From Terricaulis silvestris (lineage in GTDB: Bacteria > Pseudomonadota > Alphaproteobacteria > Caulobacterales > Aquidulcibacteraceae), in assembly GCF_009792355.1 (NCBI RefSeq), contig NZ_CP047045.1, positions 1 to 64,000 on the forward strand: 64,000 bases of DNA, written 5' to 3'. Of this stretch, positions 35,987-44,111 are shown in pieces. Position 1 is the stretch's first letter, and every line of letters starts with the position of its first letter. The notes beneath the pieces were generated by a model, which did not search any database, was not told the origin of the DNA, and was given only the letters and a program-made list of their open reading frames with translations. Both the position numbers and the translations under genes were made by a program.

Positions 35987-38530
35987 GTGAGACCGACCCA
36001 TCGTTTTACCATGGCTGCGCGCGCCCGAGGCCGGGCGAACATCAAAGCGGTGTTGGGTCCCACCAACACCGGCAAAACCCACCTCGCGATCGAGCGCATG
36101 CTCGGCCACGCCAGCGGCATGATTGGTCTGCCGCTACGGCTGTTGGCGCGGGAGGTTTACGACCGGGTCGTGAAGGCCAAGGGCGAGACGGTCGCGGCGC
36201 TGATCACCGGCGAAGAGAAGATCGTCCCCGAGACCGCGAAGTATTTCGTCTGCACCGTCGAAGCGATGCCGCAGGACCGCGCGGTGGAGTTCGTCGCCAT
36301 CGACGAAATCCAAGTCGCGCGCGATCTCGACCGCGGTCACGTCTTCACCGACCGCATTTTGAACGCGCGCGGCTTTGGCGAAACCATGCTGCTGGGCGCC
36401 GACACCATGCGACCGATGGTGAGGAAGCTGTTGCCCGACGCAGAGATCACGCGACGCGAGCGGATGTCGACGCTGAAATATGTCGGCGCGCGCAAGATCA
36501 CCAAGCTGCCGAAGCGCTCTGCCGTCGTCGTGTTCTCGGCGGAGGAGGTTTACGCCATCGCTGAGCTGTTGCGACGCCATCGCGGCGGCGCGGCCGTGGT
36601 GATGGGCGCGCTTAGTCCGCGCACGCGGAACGCGCAGGTGGCGCTCTATCAGAGCGGAGAGGTGGATTTCCTCGTCGCGACCGATGCGATTGGCATGGGC
36701 CTGAACATGGACGTCGATCACGTCGCCTTCGCTTCGCGGCGCAAGTTCGACGGCCATTCCTGGCGCGATCTGCGGCCTGACGAAATCGCGCAAATCGCCG
36801 GACGCGCGGGGCGGTTCACGCGGGATGGGGATTTTGGGGAGACCGGTGAGTGCGAGCCGTTCGATGAGGAAATCGTCGAGCGGGTGGAGAACCATGAGTT
36901 CGAGACCATCGAGGCGGTGCAGTGGCGCAGCGATACGCTGAACTTCAGCACGGTGCCTGCGCTGATCGCGTCGCTGGAAACGCCGCCGTCGCAACCTGGG
37001 TTGCTGCGGGTGCGCGGCGCTGATGACGAAATGGTGCTGCGCCGCTTGGCCGACGATCTCGATATGATGGATCACGTGCGCGGGCCGGATGATGTGCGCC
37101 GTTTGTGGGAAGCGTGCCAGCTGCCGGATTTCCGCAAGCTGTCGAAGGACGAGCACACGCAGCTTGCGGCGCGCATTGCGGGCTACATCGTCGTGAAGAA
37201 GGGCCGTGTGCCGAGCACGTGGATCGCGGCGGAGCTCGATAAGCTCGATCGCGCCGAAGGCGATCTCGACGCGCTGCAGGCGCGCTTGGCGCAGGTGCGG
37301 ACTTGGACGTATGCCGCGAGCCGTTCCGATTGGCTCGAAGACGCCGACGAATGGCGCATGCGTACGCGCGCCGTGGAAGACAAGCTCTCTGACGCGCTGC
37401 ACGAGGCGCTGACGCAACGCTTCATCGATCGCCGTACGTCGGCGCTGCTTAAGGGATTGAAGCGCGAGGACGCGCTGCTCGCCGGCGTCTCGGAAGAGGG
37501 CGAGGTTACCGTCGAGGGGCACTTCGTTGGTCAGCTCGAAGGCTTGGAGTTCAGGCCCGACCCACGCGCGAACGGTCTCGAAGGCCGGGCGCTTCGCAAC
37601 GCTGCGCTTCGTGCGCTGCGGCCGGAAGTGTCACGCCGTCTCGCGCGGATCGCGGCGGCTGCGGACGCCGACATCAGTTTGGGCCGCGACGGGCGTGTCT
37701 GTGTTGATGGCGCGGCCGTGGCGCGCCTGGCGCCGGGGCAGCCGGTGCTGAAGCCGCGCCTGGTCATGATCGGCGCGGATACAGCGGGCGGCGTTGAGCG
37801 CAACGCGGCGCACGAGCGGCTGGAATTGTGGCTGGCGCAAACAGTCGCCGCGGATCTGCGGCCGCTGGTGGCGTTGGAGACGGCTTGGCGGGAAGGGCGC
37901 TTGCCGGCCAACGCGCGTGGCTTGGCGTTCCGCTTGATCGAAAACGCCGGCGCGCTGGATCGCGTCACCGAGGACATTGAGATCGACGCTGAGGCGGAGG
38001 CTGTTCTGAAGCGCTACGGCGTTCGTGTTGGCCGACATTCGGTGTTCATGCCGCAACTGGTGCGCCCGCGCGCGGCGGCGACGCTCGCGGTGCTTTGGCA
38101 TTTTGCGCACCCCGGCAAAACCCAGTCCGTGTTCCTGGCGCGGCCTGGCGCGCTGTCTGTACCGTTGGAACGGCCACGCTCGTGGGGCGAGTGCGCTGCT
38201 GCCGGTTTCCGCGCCTGTGGCCATGTCGCGGTGCGGCTTGATCTGGTCGAGCGGCTGGCGGAGTCGATTGAGCAACAGCCGGACCAGCTGGAGCCGATGC
38301 TTGCGCGCATTATTGGTCGCCCGGCGCGCGAGCTCGGCGGCGTGCTGATGGCGCTTGGCTATCATAAAGCGCCACCGGTTGAGGGCGCGCCGTCGCAGTG
38401 GCGGCATGCTTTGCGCCGCCGCAAGCGCAAGCCGCAATCAGCACAGCCTGACAATGCCTTTGCTGAACTCGCCAACCTGTTGCCGCCATCCGAAGCGCCG
38501 CCGCGCCGGCGGCGGAGTAAGACCGCATGA
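35987..38530 (+). CDS. Suv3-like DEAD/DExH-box RNA helicase
   Basis: An 847-aa helicase related to the mitochondrial Suv3 group. Motif I is LGPTNTGKTHLAIERML, motif II is VAIDEIQ, and the second RecA-like domain has VMGALSPRTRNAQVALYQSGEVDFLVATDAIGMGLNMDVDHV and the motif VI QIAGRAGRF. A long C-terminal part (about 350-847) contains repeated helical segments and a basic tail ([21 protein letters not shown]) suited to RNA binding. I keep the GTG at 35987; an ATG at 36011 is equally possible. It overlaps the S4-domain gene by 4 bp, and the two are commonly paired, with likely roles in RNA or ribosome metabolism. Confidence 0.88.
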   Translation: MRPTHRFTMAARARGRANIKAVLGPTNTGKTHLAIERMLGHASGMIGLPLRLLAREVYDRVVKAKGETVAALITGEEKIVPETAKYFVCTVEAMPQDRAVEFVAIDEIQVARDLDRGHVFTDRILNARGFGETMLLGADTMRPMVRKLLPDAEITRRERMSTLKYVGARKITKLPKRSAVVVFSAEEVYAIAELLRRHRGGAAVVMGALSPRTRNAQVALYQSGEVDFLVATDAIGMGLNMDVDHVAFASRRKFDGHSWRDLRPDEIAQIAGRAGRFTRDGDFGETGECEPFDEEIVERVENHEFETIEAVQWRSDTLNFSTVPALIASLETPPSQPGLLRVRGADDEMVLRRLADDLDMMDHVRGPDDVRRLWEACQLPDFRKLSKDEHTQLAARIAGYIVVKKGRVPSTWIAAELDKLDRAEGDLDALQARLAQVRTWTYAASRSDWLEDADEWRMRTRAVEDKLSDALHEALTQRFIDRRTSALLKGLKREDALLAGVSEEGEVTVEGHFVGQLEGLEFRPDPRANGLEGRALRNAALRALRPEVSRRLARIAAAADADISLGRDGRVCVDGAAVARLAPGQPVLKPRLVMIGADTAGGVERNAAHERLELWLAQTVAADLRPLVALETAWREGRLPANARGLAFRLIENAGALDRVTEDIEIDAEAEAVLKRYGVRVGRHSVFMPQLVRPRAAATLAVLWHFAHPGKTQSVFLARPGALSVPLERPRSWGECAAAGFRACGHVAVRLDLVERLAESIEQQPDQLEPMLARIIGRPARELGGVLMALGYHKAPPVEGAPSQWRHALRRRKRKPQSAQPDNAFAELANLLPPSEAPPRRRRSKTA

Positions 38531-38820
38531 ACGGCGAGGCGCGGCAACGCGTCGATGTCTGGCTGGTTCGCGCGCGGTTCGCCAAGACGCGCGCCGCCGC
38601 TGCGCGGCTCATCACTGAAGGCGGCGTGCGGCTCGAGCACAACGGTCAGCCGCGCCGGATTGAAAAGCCAGCGGTCGAACTCGCGCCCGGCGATATTCTG
38701 GTTTTGCCGCTACGCGGCGCGCTGCGAGCCATTCGCATCGAAGCGCTCCCAGCACGCCGCGGCCCCGCCGCCGAAGCGCGCCAGCTTTACAGCGAACTTG
38801 ACGCAGAGCGGCTCGCTTGA
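38527..38820 (+). CDS. S4-domain RNA-binding protein, HslR-like
   Basis: A 97-aa protein whose N-terminal 60 residues form an S4 RNA-binding domain ([31 protein letters not shown]). HslR (Hsp15) of E. coli rescues stalled 50S subunits carrying peptidyl-tRNA; the same role here is inferred from family. The start overlaps the helicase stop (ATGA), so it is coupled to it. The tail is short and charged. Confidence 0.85.
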   Translation: MNGEARQRVDVWLVRARFAKTRAAAARLITEGGVRLEHNGQPRRIEKPAVELAPGDILVLPLRGALRAIRIEALPARRGPAAEARQLYSELDAERLA

Positions 38821-38872
38821 CGCTGCGCGCGCCTCCAGCCATGTCAGCCGCGCGGAAATTGGAACCCGGGCA

Positions 38873-39214
38873 ATGACCTACATCGTCACCGACGCGTGCG
38901 TGAAATGTAAGCTCATGGACTGCGTGGAAGTCTGCCCGGTCGATTGCTTCTACGAAGGCGAGAACTTCCTCGTCATCCACCCGGACGAATGCATCGATTG
39001 CGGCGTGTGCGAACCCGAGTGCCCGGTCGACGCCATCAAGCCGGACAGCCAGGACGAACCCGACGGCAAGTGGCTCAAGGTGAACACCGAGTTTTCCAAG
39101 ACCTGGCCGAACATCGTCGTCAAGGGCACGCCGCCCGCGGACGCGGATAGTTTCCGGGACGAAAAGGGTAAGTTCGAGAAATACTTCTCAACCGAGCCCG
39201 GAAGAGGCGACTGA
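38873..39214 (+). CDS. fdxA: Seven-iron ferredoxin FdxA
   Basis: A 113-aa FdxA-type ferredoxin carrying one [3Fe-4S] and one [4Fe-4S] cluster. Cluster motifs are [17 protein letters not shown] near residues 9-24 and [13 protein letters not shown] near 40-51. The C-terminal half ([16 protein letters not shown]) is the standard extension. ATG 38873 is used. It is found beside carD and the helicase in other alphaproteobacteria. It could in principle donate electrons to the P450 at 5.6 kb, but that is speculation. Confidence 0.95.
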   Translation: MTYIVTDACVKCKLMDCVEVCPVDCFYEGENFLVIHPDECIDCGVCEPECPVDAIKPDSQDEPDGKWLKVNTEFSKTWPNIVVKGTPPADADSFRDEKGKFEKYFSTEPGRGD

Positions 39215-39269
39215 TCGAGCCCCGGCTCGCGGCCTTCCGAAACGCCTAAAACTGTGGTATACAATGCCC

Positions 39270-39378
39270 CAGAACAGGGACGCGCCCGTCGTGTCCGGCA
39301 GTTGGATCGCTTAGCCGCGCCAAAATCAGTGCTTCGCAGAGGAAAATGAGGTCGGACAGGCCAGATCTGTCCGTTTTT
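39270..39378 (+). ncRNA. Possible small RNA between fdxA and carD
   Basis: A weak promoter (TTCCGA at 39235-39240, 17-bp spacer, TATACA at 39258-39263) is followed about 110 nt later by an intrinsic terminator. The enclosed sequence has no good reading frame. It may instead be the fdxA 3' UTR or an attenuated carD leader. I recognise no known RNA family. Confidence 0.25.
39353..39378 (+). terminator. Intrinsic terminator upstream of carD
   Basis: Stem CGGACAG (39353-39359) with CTGTCCG (39367-39373), 7-nt loop, then TTTTT. It lies 77 nt before carD. Confidence 0.65.
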
Positions 39379-39454
39379 CATTCGTGCGGGCTGAATTGAC
39401 GCAGGGGAAGCCCCATCTGTGACAACAACAAGATTGGGACCAGGAGTTCACCGC

Positions 39455-39982
39455 ATGCAAACCGCCACGACGCCGAGTTCTTTCCGACCGGGTGACCATA
39501 TCGTCTATCCGGCGCACGGCGTTGGCCGCGTCATGGGCGTGGAACAGCAATCGGTGGCTGGCTTGGCGCTGGACGTGTTCGTGATCTCGTTCGAGCAGGA
39601 CAAGATGACCCTTCGGGTTCCCACCGCGAAGGCGAAGTCCTGCGGCATGCGCCCGCTCGCCTCCGGCGAAGTGGTCGATCAAGCCATGAAGACGCTGCAG
39701 GGCCGCGCCCGCATTAAGCGGACGATGTGGTCGCGCCGCGCCCAAGAATACGAAGCCAAGATCAACTCGGGCGACTTGGTGTCGATCGCCGAAGTGGTCC
39801 GCGACCTTCACCGCGCTTCCGACCAGCCGGAGCAATCCTATTCCGAGCGCCAACTCTATGAGAGCGCGCTGGACCGGATGGCTCGCGAACTGGCGGCCGT
39901 GGAAAAGGTCAGCCGCGATGACGCGGTGCTGAAGGTGACGAACTCGCTGGCGTCGAAGAAGCAAACCGCCGCCGCCGCCTAA
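39455..39982 (+). CDS. CarD-family transcriptional regulator
   Basis: A 175-aa CarD-like protein that binds RNA polymerase beta subunit and stabilises promoter complexes at rRNA and other genes. The N-terminal RNAP-interaction domain has FRPGDHIVYPAHGVGRVMGVEQQ, and the helical DNA-binding part includes WSRRAQEYEAKINSGD and SERQLYESALDRMARELA. The ATG at 39455 has AGGAG (39442-39446) upstream, and is preferred to the GTG at 39419. It has a terminator right after it. Confidence 0.93.
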   Translation: MQTATTPSSFRPGDHIVYPAHGVGRVMGVEQQSVAGLALDVFVISFEQDKMTLRVPTAKAKSCGMRPLASGEVVDQAMKTLQGRARIKRTMWSRRAQEYEAKINSGDLVSIAEVVRDLHRASDQPEQSYSERQLYESALDRMARELAAVEKVSRDDAVLKVTNSLASKKQTAAAA

Positions 39983-40004
39983 GCCGCGCGACAAAGCTCA
40001 TGCG

Positions 40005-40032
40005 AAAGGCCGGACGAGAGTCCGGCCTTTTT
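40005..40032 (+). terminator. Intrinsic terminator of carD
   Basis: Perfect 11-bp stem (AAAGGCCGGAC 40005-40015, GTCCGGCCTTT 40020-40030), loop GAGA, T-run. It lies between convergent carD and dinB and may work in both directions. Confidence 0.85.
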
Positions 40033-40043
40033 GCTTTTGTGGC

Positions 40044-41288
40044 TCAGAGATCCTTCTCGGCCAGGCTGCGGAAGTCATCCGGCACTGAGCTCAGCGAGCC
40101 GAGCGCCGCTGACGCATACGTCACCGCCTCCGCGCCGAAGCGATCGCGGATCGCGTCCATGGCGCGATCGGCGCGGCCGCGCGCCATGCCCTTGCGCGTG
40201 CCGGGGCGCAGGCCGTCGTCGGCGAGCTTGAAGGGAAGCTCCAGCTGCAAGACGGACTCGCCGAGATGCGAAGCGGAGATGGCGAGGAGGGAGATAGTCC
40301 GCTCGTCGGGATAGTCGCGCAGCACGCTGCCGACGAGGTCGATCGCGATCTCGGCCAGCATGGTCGTTGCCGAAATTGGCGCCGGCAACGTGATGGCGCG
40401 TGTGACGGCGCGCATATCGGCAAATCGCACGCGCACGGTCACGGTGCGGCACGGGCGATCTTTCGCGCGCAAGCGTCGCGCTATGCGCTCTGCCAAATGG
40501 AGCAAAACGGGCCGAAACACCTTCTCCGTTGCCGGTTTTCTACCCAGCGCGGATTGCGCGCCGGCGGATGTGGCGCGGCGATGGGTTTGGATTTCGCGCG
40601 GGTCTTTGTTCCAGGCGAGCGCGGTGAGTTTCCGGCCAACGGCTTTGCCGAGCAAGCGCTGCATCGCTTGCGGTGAGGATTGCGCGAGTTGACCAATTGT
40701 CTCGATGCCGTTGGCGGCGAGGCGCTCCTTGGTCGCTGGCCCCACGCCCCACATCAGCTCGACGGGCAAATTGTGCAGGAATTCGAGTTCGGTGTTGGGA
40801 TCGACGATCACCAAGCCATCGGGCTTCGCGACTTGCGAGGCGATCTTCGCCAGGTGCTTGGTGCGCGCGACGCCGATCGATATCGGCAAGCCGAGCTCAG
40901 CACGGACACGCGCGCGAACGGTCTTTGCAATTTCGCCGGGCGCACCAAACAGCTGCGTTGATCCGCCGACATCCGCGAACGCTTCGTCGATCGAAATGCG
41001 CTCAACATCCGGCGTGTAGTCGCGCAACACGTCGATCGCCGCGTCGCCGAGGCGTTGGTATTCGGTGAAATGTCCACCGGTGAAGATGAGGTCGGGGCAA
41101 AGCTCCCGCGCGCGCCGGCCCGGCATGCCGCTCCGCACCCCGAACGCGCGCGCTTCGTACGACGCCGCCAGCACAACGCCGCCGCCGACCGCGATCGGCT
41201 TGCCGCGCAGCGCCGGATTGAGCAGCTGCTCGACCGATGCGTAAAACGCGTCCAAGTCCGCATGCAGGATGGCGCTGACGACTTCCAT
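40044..41288 (-). CDS. dinB: DNA polymerase IV
   Basis: DinB (414 aa) is a Y-family translesion polymerase. Visible motifs: ILHADLDAFYASVEQ with the first catalytic Asp, SYEARAFGVRSGMP, ERISIDEAFADV with the second acidic pair, GVARTKHLAKIAS, and the helix-hairpin-helix region WGVGPATKERLAANGIETIGQLA. The C-terminus contains LQLELPF, a plausible clamp-binding motif. ATG 41288 with AGAGG upstream is the start. A LexA box 21 bp upstream says that it is SOS-induced. It converges with carD. Confidence 0.93.
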   Translation of the reverse strand: MEVVSAILHADLDAFYASVEQLLNPALRGKPIAVGGGVVLAASYEARAFGVRSGMPGRRARELCPDLIFTGGHFTEYQRLGDAAIDVLRDYTPDVERISIDEAFADVGGSTQLFGAPGEIAKTVRARVRAELGLPISIGVARTKHLAKIASQVAKPDGLVIVDPNTELEFLHNLPVELMWGVGPATKERLAANGIETIGQLAQSSPQAMQRLLGKAVGRKLTALAWNKDPREIQTHRRATSAGAQSALGRKPATEKVFRPVLLHLAERIARRLRAKDRPCRTVTVRVRFADMRAVTRAITLPAPISATTMLAEIAIDLVGSVLRDYPDERTISLLAISASHLGESVLQLELPFKLADDGLRPGTRKGMARGRADRAMDAIRDRFGAEAVTYASAALGSLSSVPDDFRSLAEKDL

Positions 41289-41308
41289 GACGCCTCTTTT
41301 CGAGATCG

Positions 41309-41323
41309 GAACATAAAGAGAAC
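41309..41323 (-). promoter_or_regulatory. LexA (SOS) box of dinB
   Basis: Read on the minus strand: GTTCTCTTTATGTTC, an exact GTTC-N7-GTTC direct repeat, the alphaproteobacterial LexA consensus, with an AT-rich spacer. It lies 21 bp before the dinB ATG, where LexA would block the promoter. Confidence 0.8.
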
Positions 41324-41484
41324 ATCGTCTCGCAGTCAACCGCGTCGCCGCTCATCGCAATCACTGCGCGCGGACCCTGTTTCCTTGGCGCCATCGGGCT
41401 ACCTCATGCGTTTCCACCCTTGCGGGGCGGCATCTGCCGCAGCCGGCGCATGAACCTGTCGCGGGCTCGCACGTAAGGGACCAT

Positions 41485-42369
41485 ATGGCGCTCACCGAAA
41501 CCCTCGATCTCCGCCGTGGCTCACAGCGCTTCATGCGCGCCGCGATGAAAGCGCCGCTGCTGGCCGCCGATCACGAGCGCGATCTAGCGCTGCGCTGGCG
41601 CGATTTCGGTGACGAGCGCGCGTTGCACGAGCTGATCACAGCTTATCTCCGTCTCGTCATCGCCATGGCCGCGCGCTTCCGCCACTACGGCTTGCCGATG
41701 AGCGATCTTGTGCAGGAAGGCAGCGTTGGCTTGATGCAAGCTGCGGCGCGGTTCGAGCCGGAGCGTGAAGTGCGGTTCTCGACGTACGCGACGTGGTGGA
41801 TTCGGTCGGCGATGCAGGATTTCGTGCTGCGCAATTGGTCGATCGTGCGCACCGGCACGACGTCGGCGCAGAAATCGCTGTTCTTCAATCTCCGCCGCTT
41901 GCGCGCAAAGATCGGCGACATTGGCGATAGCGGCATTAGCGCCGACGCGCGCACGCGCGTCGCGCATGCGCTGAACGTGCCTGAGCACGATGTTGAATCG
42001 ATGGCCGCGCGGATGTCGGCGCCCGACCGCTCGCTCAACGCGCCGCTGACGGAAGAGGGCGATGGCGAATGGCAAGACTTGCTCGCCGCAGAAGGCGCCG
42101 ATCCTGAAGCCGAAACCATGATCGCGCATGACACCATCGCGCGCGCCGATCTTGTCCGCGAAGCTTTGTGCGATCTGTCTGACCGCGAACGTCTCATCAT
42201 CCGCGAGCGCAAGTTGGAAGAAGAGAGCGTGACGCTGGAAGCGCTGGGCGCTCGGCTCGGTATCTCTAAGGAGCGCGTGCGCCAGATCGAAGGCAACGCG
42301 CTGGAGAAACTGCGTCGCGCACTGATCGCACGCGTTGGCGATCCGGTGGCCGCGGGGTACGTCGGTTAG
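41485..42369 (+). CDS. rpoH: RNA polymerase sigma-32 factor
   Basis: RpoH-type heat-shock sigma factor (294 aa). Region 2 has YLRLVIAMAARFRHYGLPMSDLVQEGSVGLMQAA and VRFSTYATWWIRSAMQDFVLRNWS. The RpoH box reads QKSLFFNLRRLRAKIG. Region 4 is VTLEALGARLGISKERVRQIEGNALEKLRRAL. Alphaproteobacteria often have two RpoH proteins and I cannot tell which this is. The 145-bp upstream region is GC-rich and I see no clear promoter. A strong promoter for the next gene starts right after its stop. Confidence 0.92.
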   Translation: MALTETLDLRRGSQRFMRAAMKAPLLAADHERDLALRWRDFGDERALHELITAYLRLVIAMAARFRHYGLPMSDLVQEGSVGLMQAAARFEPEREVRFSTYATWWIRSAMQDFVLRNWSIVRTGTTSAQKSLFFNLRRLRAKIGDIGDSGISADARTRVAHALNVPEHDVESMAARMSAPDRSLNAPLTEEGDGEWQDLLAAEGADPEAETMIAHDTIARADLVREALCDLSDRERLIIRERKLEEESVTLEALGARLGISKERVRQIEGNALEKLRRALIARVGDPVAAGYVG

Positions 42370-42372
42370 TGC

Positions 42373-42416
42373 TTGACAGCGTGTAACCTCTAGGTATCAT
42401 ATCACCCGTAGGTTAC
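42373..42416 (+). promoter_or_regulatory. Sigma-70 promoter with palindromic operator
   Basis: TTGACA (42373-42378), 16-bp spacer, TATCAT (42395-42400): near consensus. An inverted repeat GTAACCT (42383-42389) / AGGTTAC (42410-42416), centre spacing 20 bp, covers spacer, -10 and start site. The XRE regulator encoded two genes on is the likely binder, giving autorepression. Confidence 0.7.
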
Positions 42417-42427
42417 ATGGGTGAACG

Positions 42428-42844
42428 ATGAACAATCCTGAGAAAACAGTGACGCGGCGCCGGCGCGCCGTCACCGCGGGGGCGGCCGTTCTGCTCGCCG
42501 TGTTCGCGACGGCGATGACGGTCGCGCCCGCGGAGACATTGCGCAATGTCGATATCGTTCGCACCATCGGCTTTGTCGTTCTGGCGCTTGTGCTCGCTGT
42601 GCGCTCAACAACAGCGTTCAGCTTTGTCGGCCGCAATGCCGTGTTGGATGACGAACTTACCCGCGCCAACCGTGCCAGCGCTGCGCTCGTCGGTTTTTGG
42701 TCGATGTTCGTCGCCGCGCTTGCAGTGCTGGTGGCGAGCTTCTTCGAAACGGTGGCGCCGATGCAGATCATCCCGGTGATCATCGGCATTGGGGCCGTCA
42801 CGGCAGCGTTGCGGTTTGTCGTGCTGGAGGGGCGGGGTGGCTGA
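42428..42844 (+). CDS. Four-TM hypothetical membrane protein paired with XRE regulator
   Basis: A 138-aa protein with four hydrophobic segments (about 14-36, 42-58, 78-102, 108-132) and few polar residues between them. It has no catalytic motif that I recognise. The downstream gene encodes a short Cro/XRE-type regulator whose GTG lies 8 bp inside this reading frame. The arrangement of a small membrane protein followed by an XRE regulator is widespread in bacteria, and the pair here shares a strong promoter with an operator. Function unknown. Confidence 0.75.
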   Translation: MNNPEKTVTRRRRAVTAGAAVLLAVFATAMTVAPAETLRNVDIVRTIGFVVLALVLAVRSTTAFSFVGRNAVLDDELTRANRASAALVGFWSMFVAALAVLVASFFETVAPMQIIPVIIGIGAVTAALRFVVLEGRGG

Positions 42845-43043
42845 GCCAGGGCTCGGCAGCAAACTCAAAGACGCGCGCTCGGCGGCAGGCCTTACACAAG
42901 CTGAGCTGGCCGAGCGTGTCGGCGTTTCGCGCAAGACGATCAATACGGTCGAGAACGGGGTGTTCATTCCGTCGACCTTGCTGGCGCTGAAGTTGGCCAA
43001 GGCGCTAAAATGCAAAGTCGAGGATTTGTTCTATCTCGATTGA
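42837..43043 (+). CDS. XRE-family helix-turn-helix regulator
   Basis: A 68-aa one-domain regulator: LKDARSAAGLTQAELAERVGVSRKTINTVENGVFIPSTLLALKLAKALKCKVEDLFYL, the compact YozG-like class. The HTH recognition helix is SRKTINTVE. It starts with GTG 42837 inside the membrane-protein gene, so the two are coupled. It probably binds the inverted repeat at 42383-42416. Its 3' end overlaps the convergent nuclease-like gene by 13 bp. Confidence 0.88.
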   Translation: MAEPGLGSKLKDARSAAGLTQAELAERVGVSRKTINTVENGVFIPSTLLALKLAKALKCKVEDLFYLD

Positions 43044-43870
43044 CCGACGGGCAGCACTTCGAGCTGCGACGAATGATCCAGGCAGAGCTGCGGCTCGTCG
43101 CGGAAAACGCCGAGCGGCCCGCGTACGCGGATGCGGGCGCCGGTGAGCGAGGCAAGCGCGGGACCATCCCATCGCGCGAAGCTTTCGCCGAACACGACGA
43201 CGGAGAAGGGCGTCTCCGCCGGCGCGCCCTGCAACCGCAGAGAAGCGCGCCGGTCGAACACGCGCGCGTCGGCCACTTCCGCATCCACGATCCGATAGGG
43301 CGCCGCGCCACGCAGACAAGAGATGTCGGCCGCGATCGCTTGCGCTGCCGCCGCGCGCGCCGAGAGCGCGCTGTACTCGCGCCGACCCCAAAGCCCGCGC
43401 TCGGCTTGGCGCGCTTGCGCTTCCAGCGCTATCAGCTCGGCGCTGCGCGCATGATTGTCGTGACGGGGGCGCACGAACGCAGCGCCACGCGACACCATTT
43501 CGTGCTGCAACCAAAACCAGCGCCCGCCCTCGCTCTTCACGAACACATGCGCGATGGCGGCCTCGTCTGGGACTTCGGTTTGTCCTTCGCGCGGGCGAGG
43601 GACCCAGCGCCGCGCCCCGCCATAAGCCAGCAGCACCTCGCGGTGCAACGCCAGCGCTTCCAGTTCACCTTGCGCCTGAGCCGCGTAAGCATCCTCACCG
43701 CGCGGCGCGTCCATCTCCGCCAAGAACACGCGCAGTCCTGAGTCCAATTCCAGCGTATCGCCCGCATAAGCGCGCACGACGCGCCCCGTTTCTCCGCGTT
43801 CGAGCGGCCCGAGTTGTGGCCCGCACGCTGCGAGCAACACAAGCACGGCAATAGCAATCGCCTTCCGCAT
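43031..43870 (-). CDS. Staphylococcal nuclease-like (SNase) domain lipoprotein
   Basis: A 279-aa lipoprotein (signal MRKAIAIAVLVLLAAC) with an SNase-type OB-fold: GRVVRAYAGDTLELDSGLRVFLAEMDAPR, the later AFVRPRHDNHARSAELIALEAQARQAERGLWGR, the segment that normally carries the catalytic Arg and Glu. The first Arg of the canonical active site seems replaced by the FLAEMDAP sequence, so activity is uncertain. A second beta-rich domain follows. ATG 43870 is used. The tRNA-Arg gene lies just upstream on the same strand. Confidence 0.75.
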   Translation of the reverse strand: MRKAIAIAVLVLLAACGPQLGPLERGETGRVVRAYAGDTLELDSGLRVFLAEMDAPRGEDAYAAQAQGELEALALHREVLLAYGGARRWVPRPREGQTEVPDEAAIAHVFVKSEGGRWFWLQHEMVSRGAAFVRPRHDNHARSAELIALEAQARQAERGLWGRREYSALSARAAAAQAIAADISCLRGAAPYRIVDAEVADARVFDRRASLRLQGAPAETPFSVVVFGESFARWDGPALASLTGARIRVRGPLGVFRDEPQLCLDHSSQLEVLPVGQSR

Positions 43871-43917
43871 CGTGACTCCCCGCGTGGCCTGCCACCCGAA
43901 GCCTGAAGGGCGAAGGG

Positions 43918-43994
43918 TGGCGACCCCGGAGAGATTCGAACTCCCGACCATCTGCTTAGGACGCAGCAGCTCTATCCAGCTGAGCTACGGGGCC
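43918..43994 (-). tRNA. tRNA-Arg (anticodon CCT)
   Basis: Read on the minus strand, the 77-nt gene has acceptor GGCCCCG / CGGGGTC, D-arm GCTC/GAGC with AGCTGGATAG, anticodon loop GTCCTAA (anticodon CCT), T-arm around GGGAGTTCGAATCTCTC, discriminator G, and an encoded CCA at 43918-43920. It reads the rare AGG codons. One G-A mismatch sits at the outer pair of the anticodon stem. The downstream neighbour is the SNase-like gene. Confidence 0.93.
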
Positions 43995-44111
43995 AACCGT
44001 GGCGGAGAGCTAGGGAAAACGCAGGCTCCTCGCAACCAGTTTGACGCTGGACGCGTACAAAGGGGCGGACCATCATGGGCCGCCGCTGGGGACGCCGGGG
44101 AGAGCCAAGAA

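Noticed and set aside
36134-37522. Minus-strand open frame of 462 codons opposite the helicase
   Set aside because: His/Arg-rich shadow of the helicase; no signal, domain or start context.
38873-39214. FdxA as dedicated redox partner of the P450
   Set aside because: FdxA is a 7Fe housekeeping-type ferredoxin 33 kb away; CYP153 systems usually use a [2Fe-2S] ferredoxin.
42797-43864. Toxin-antitoxin pair (XRE gene with the convergent SNase-like gene)
   Set aside because: The genes are on opposite strands and the SNase-like protein is an exported lipoprotein; the XRE gene is coupled to the membrane-protein gene instead.
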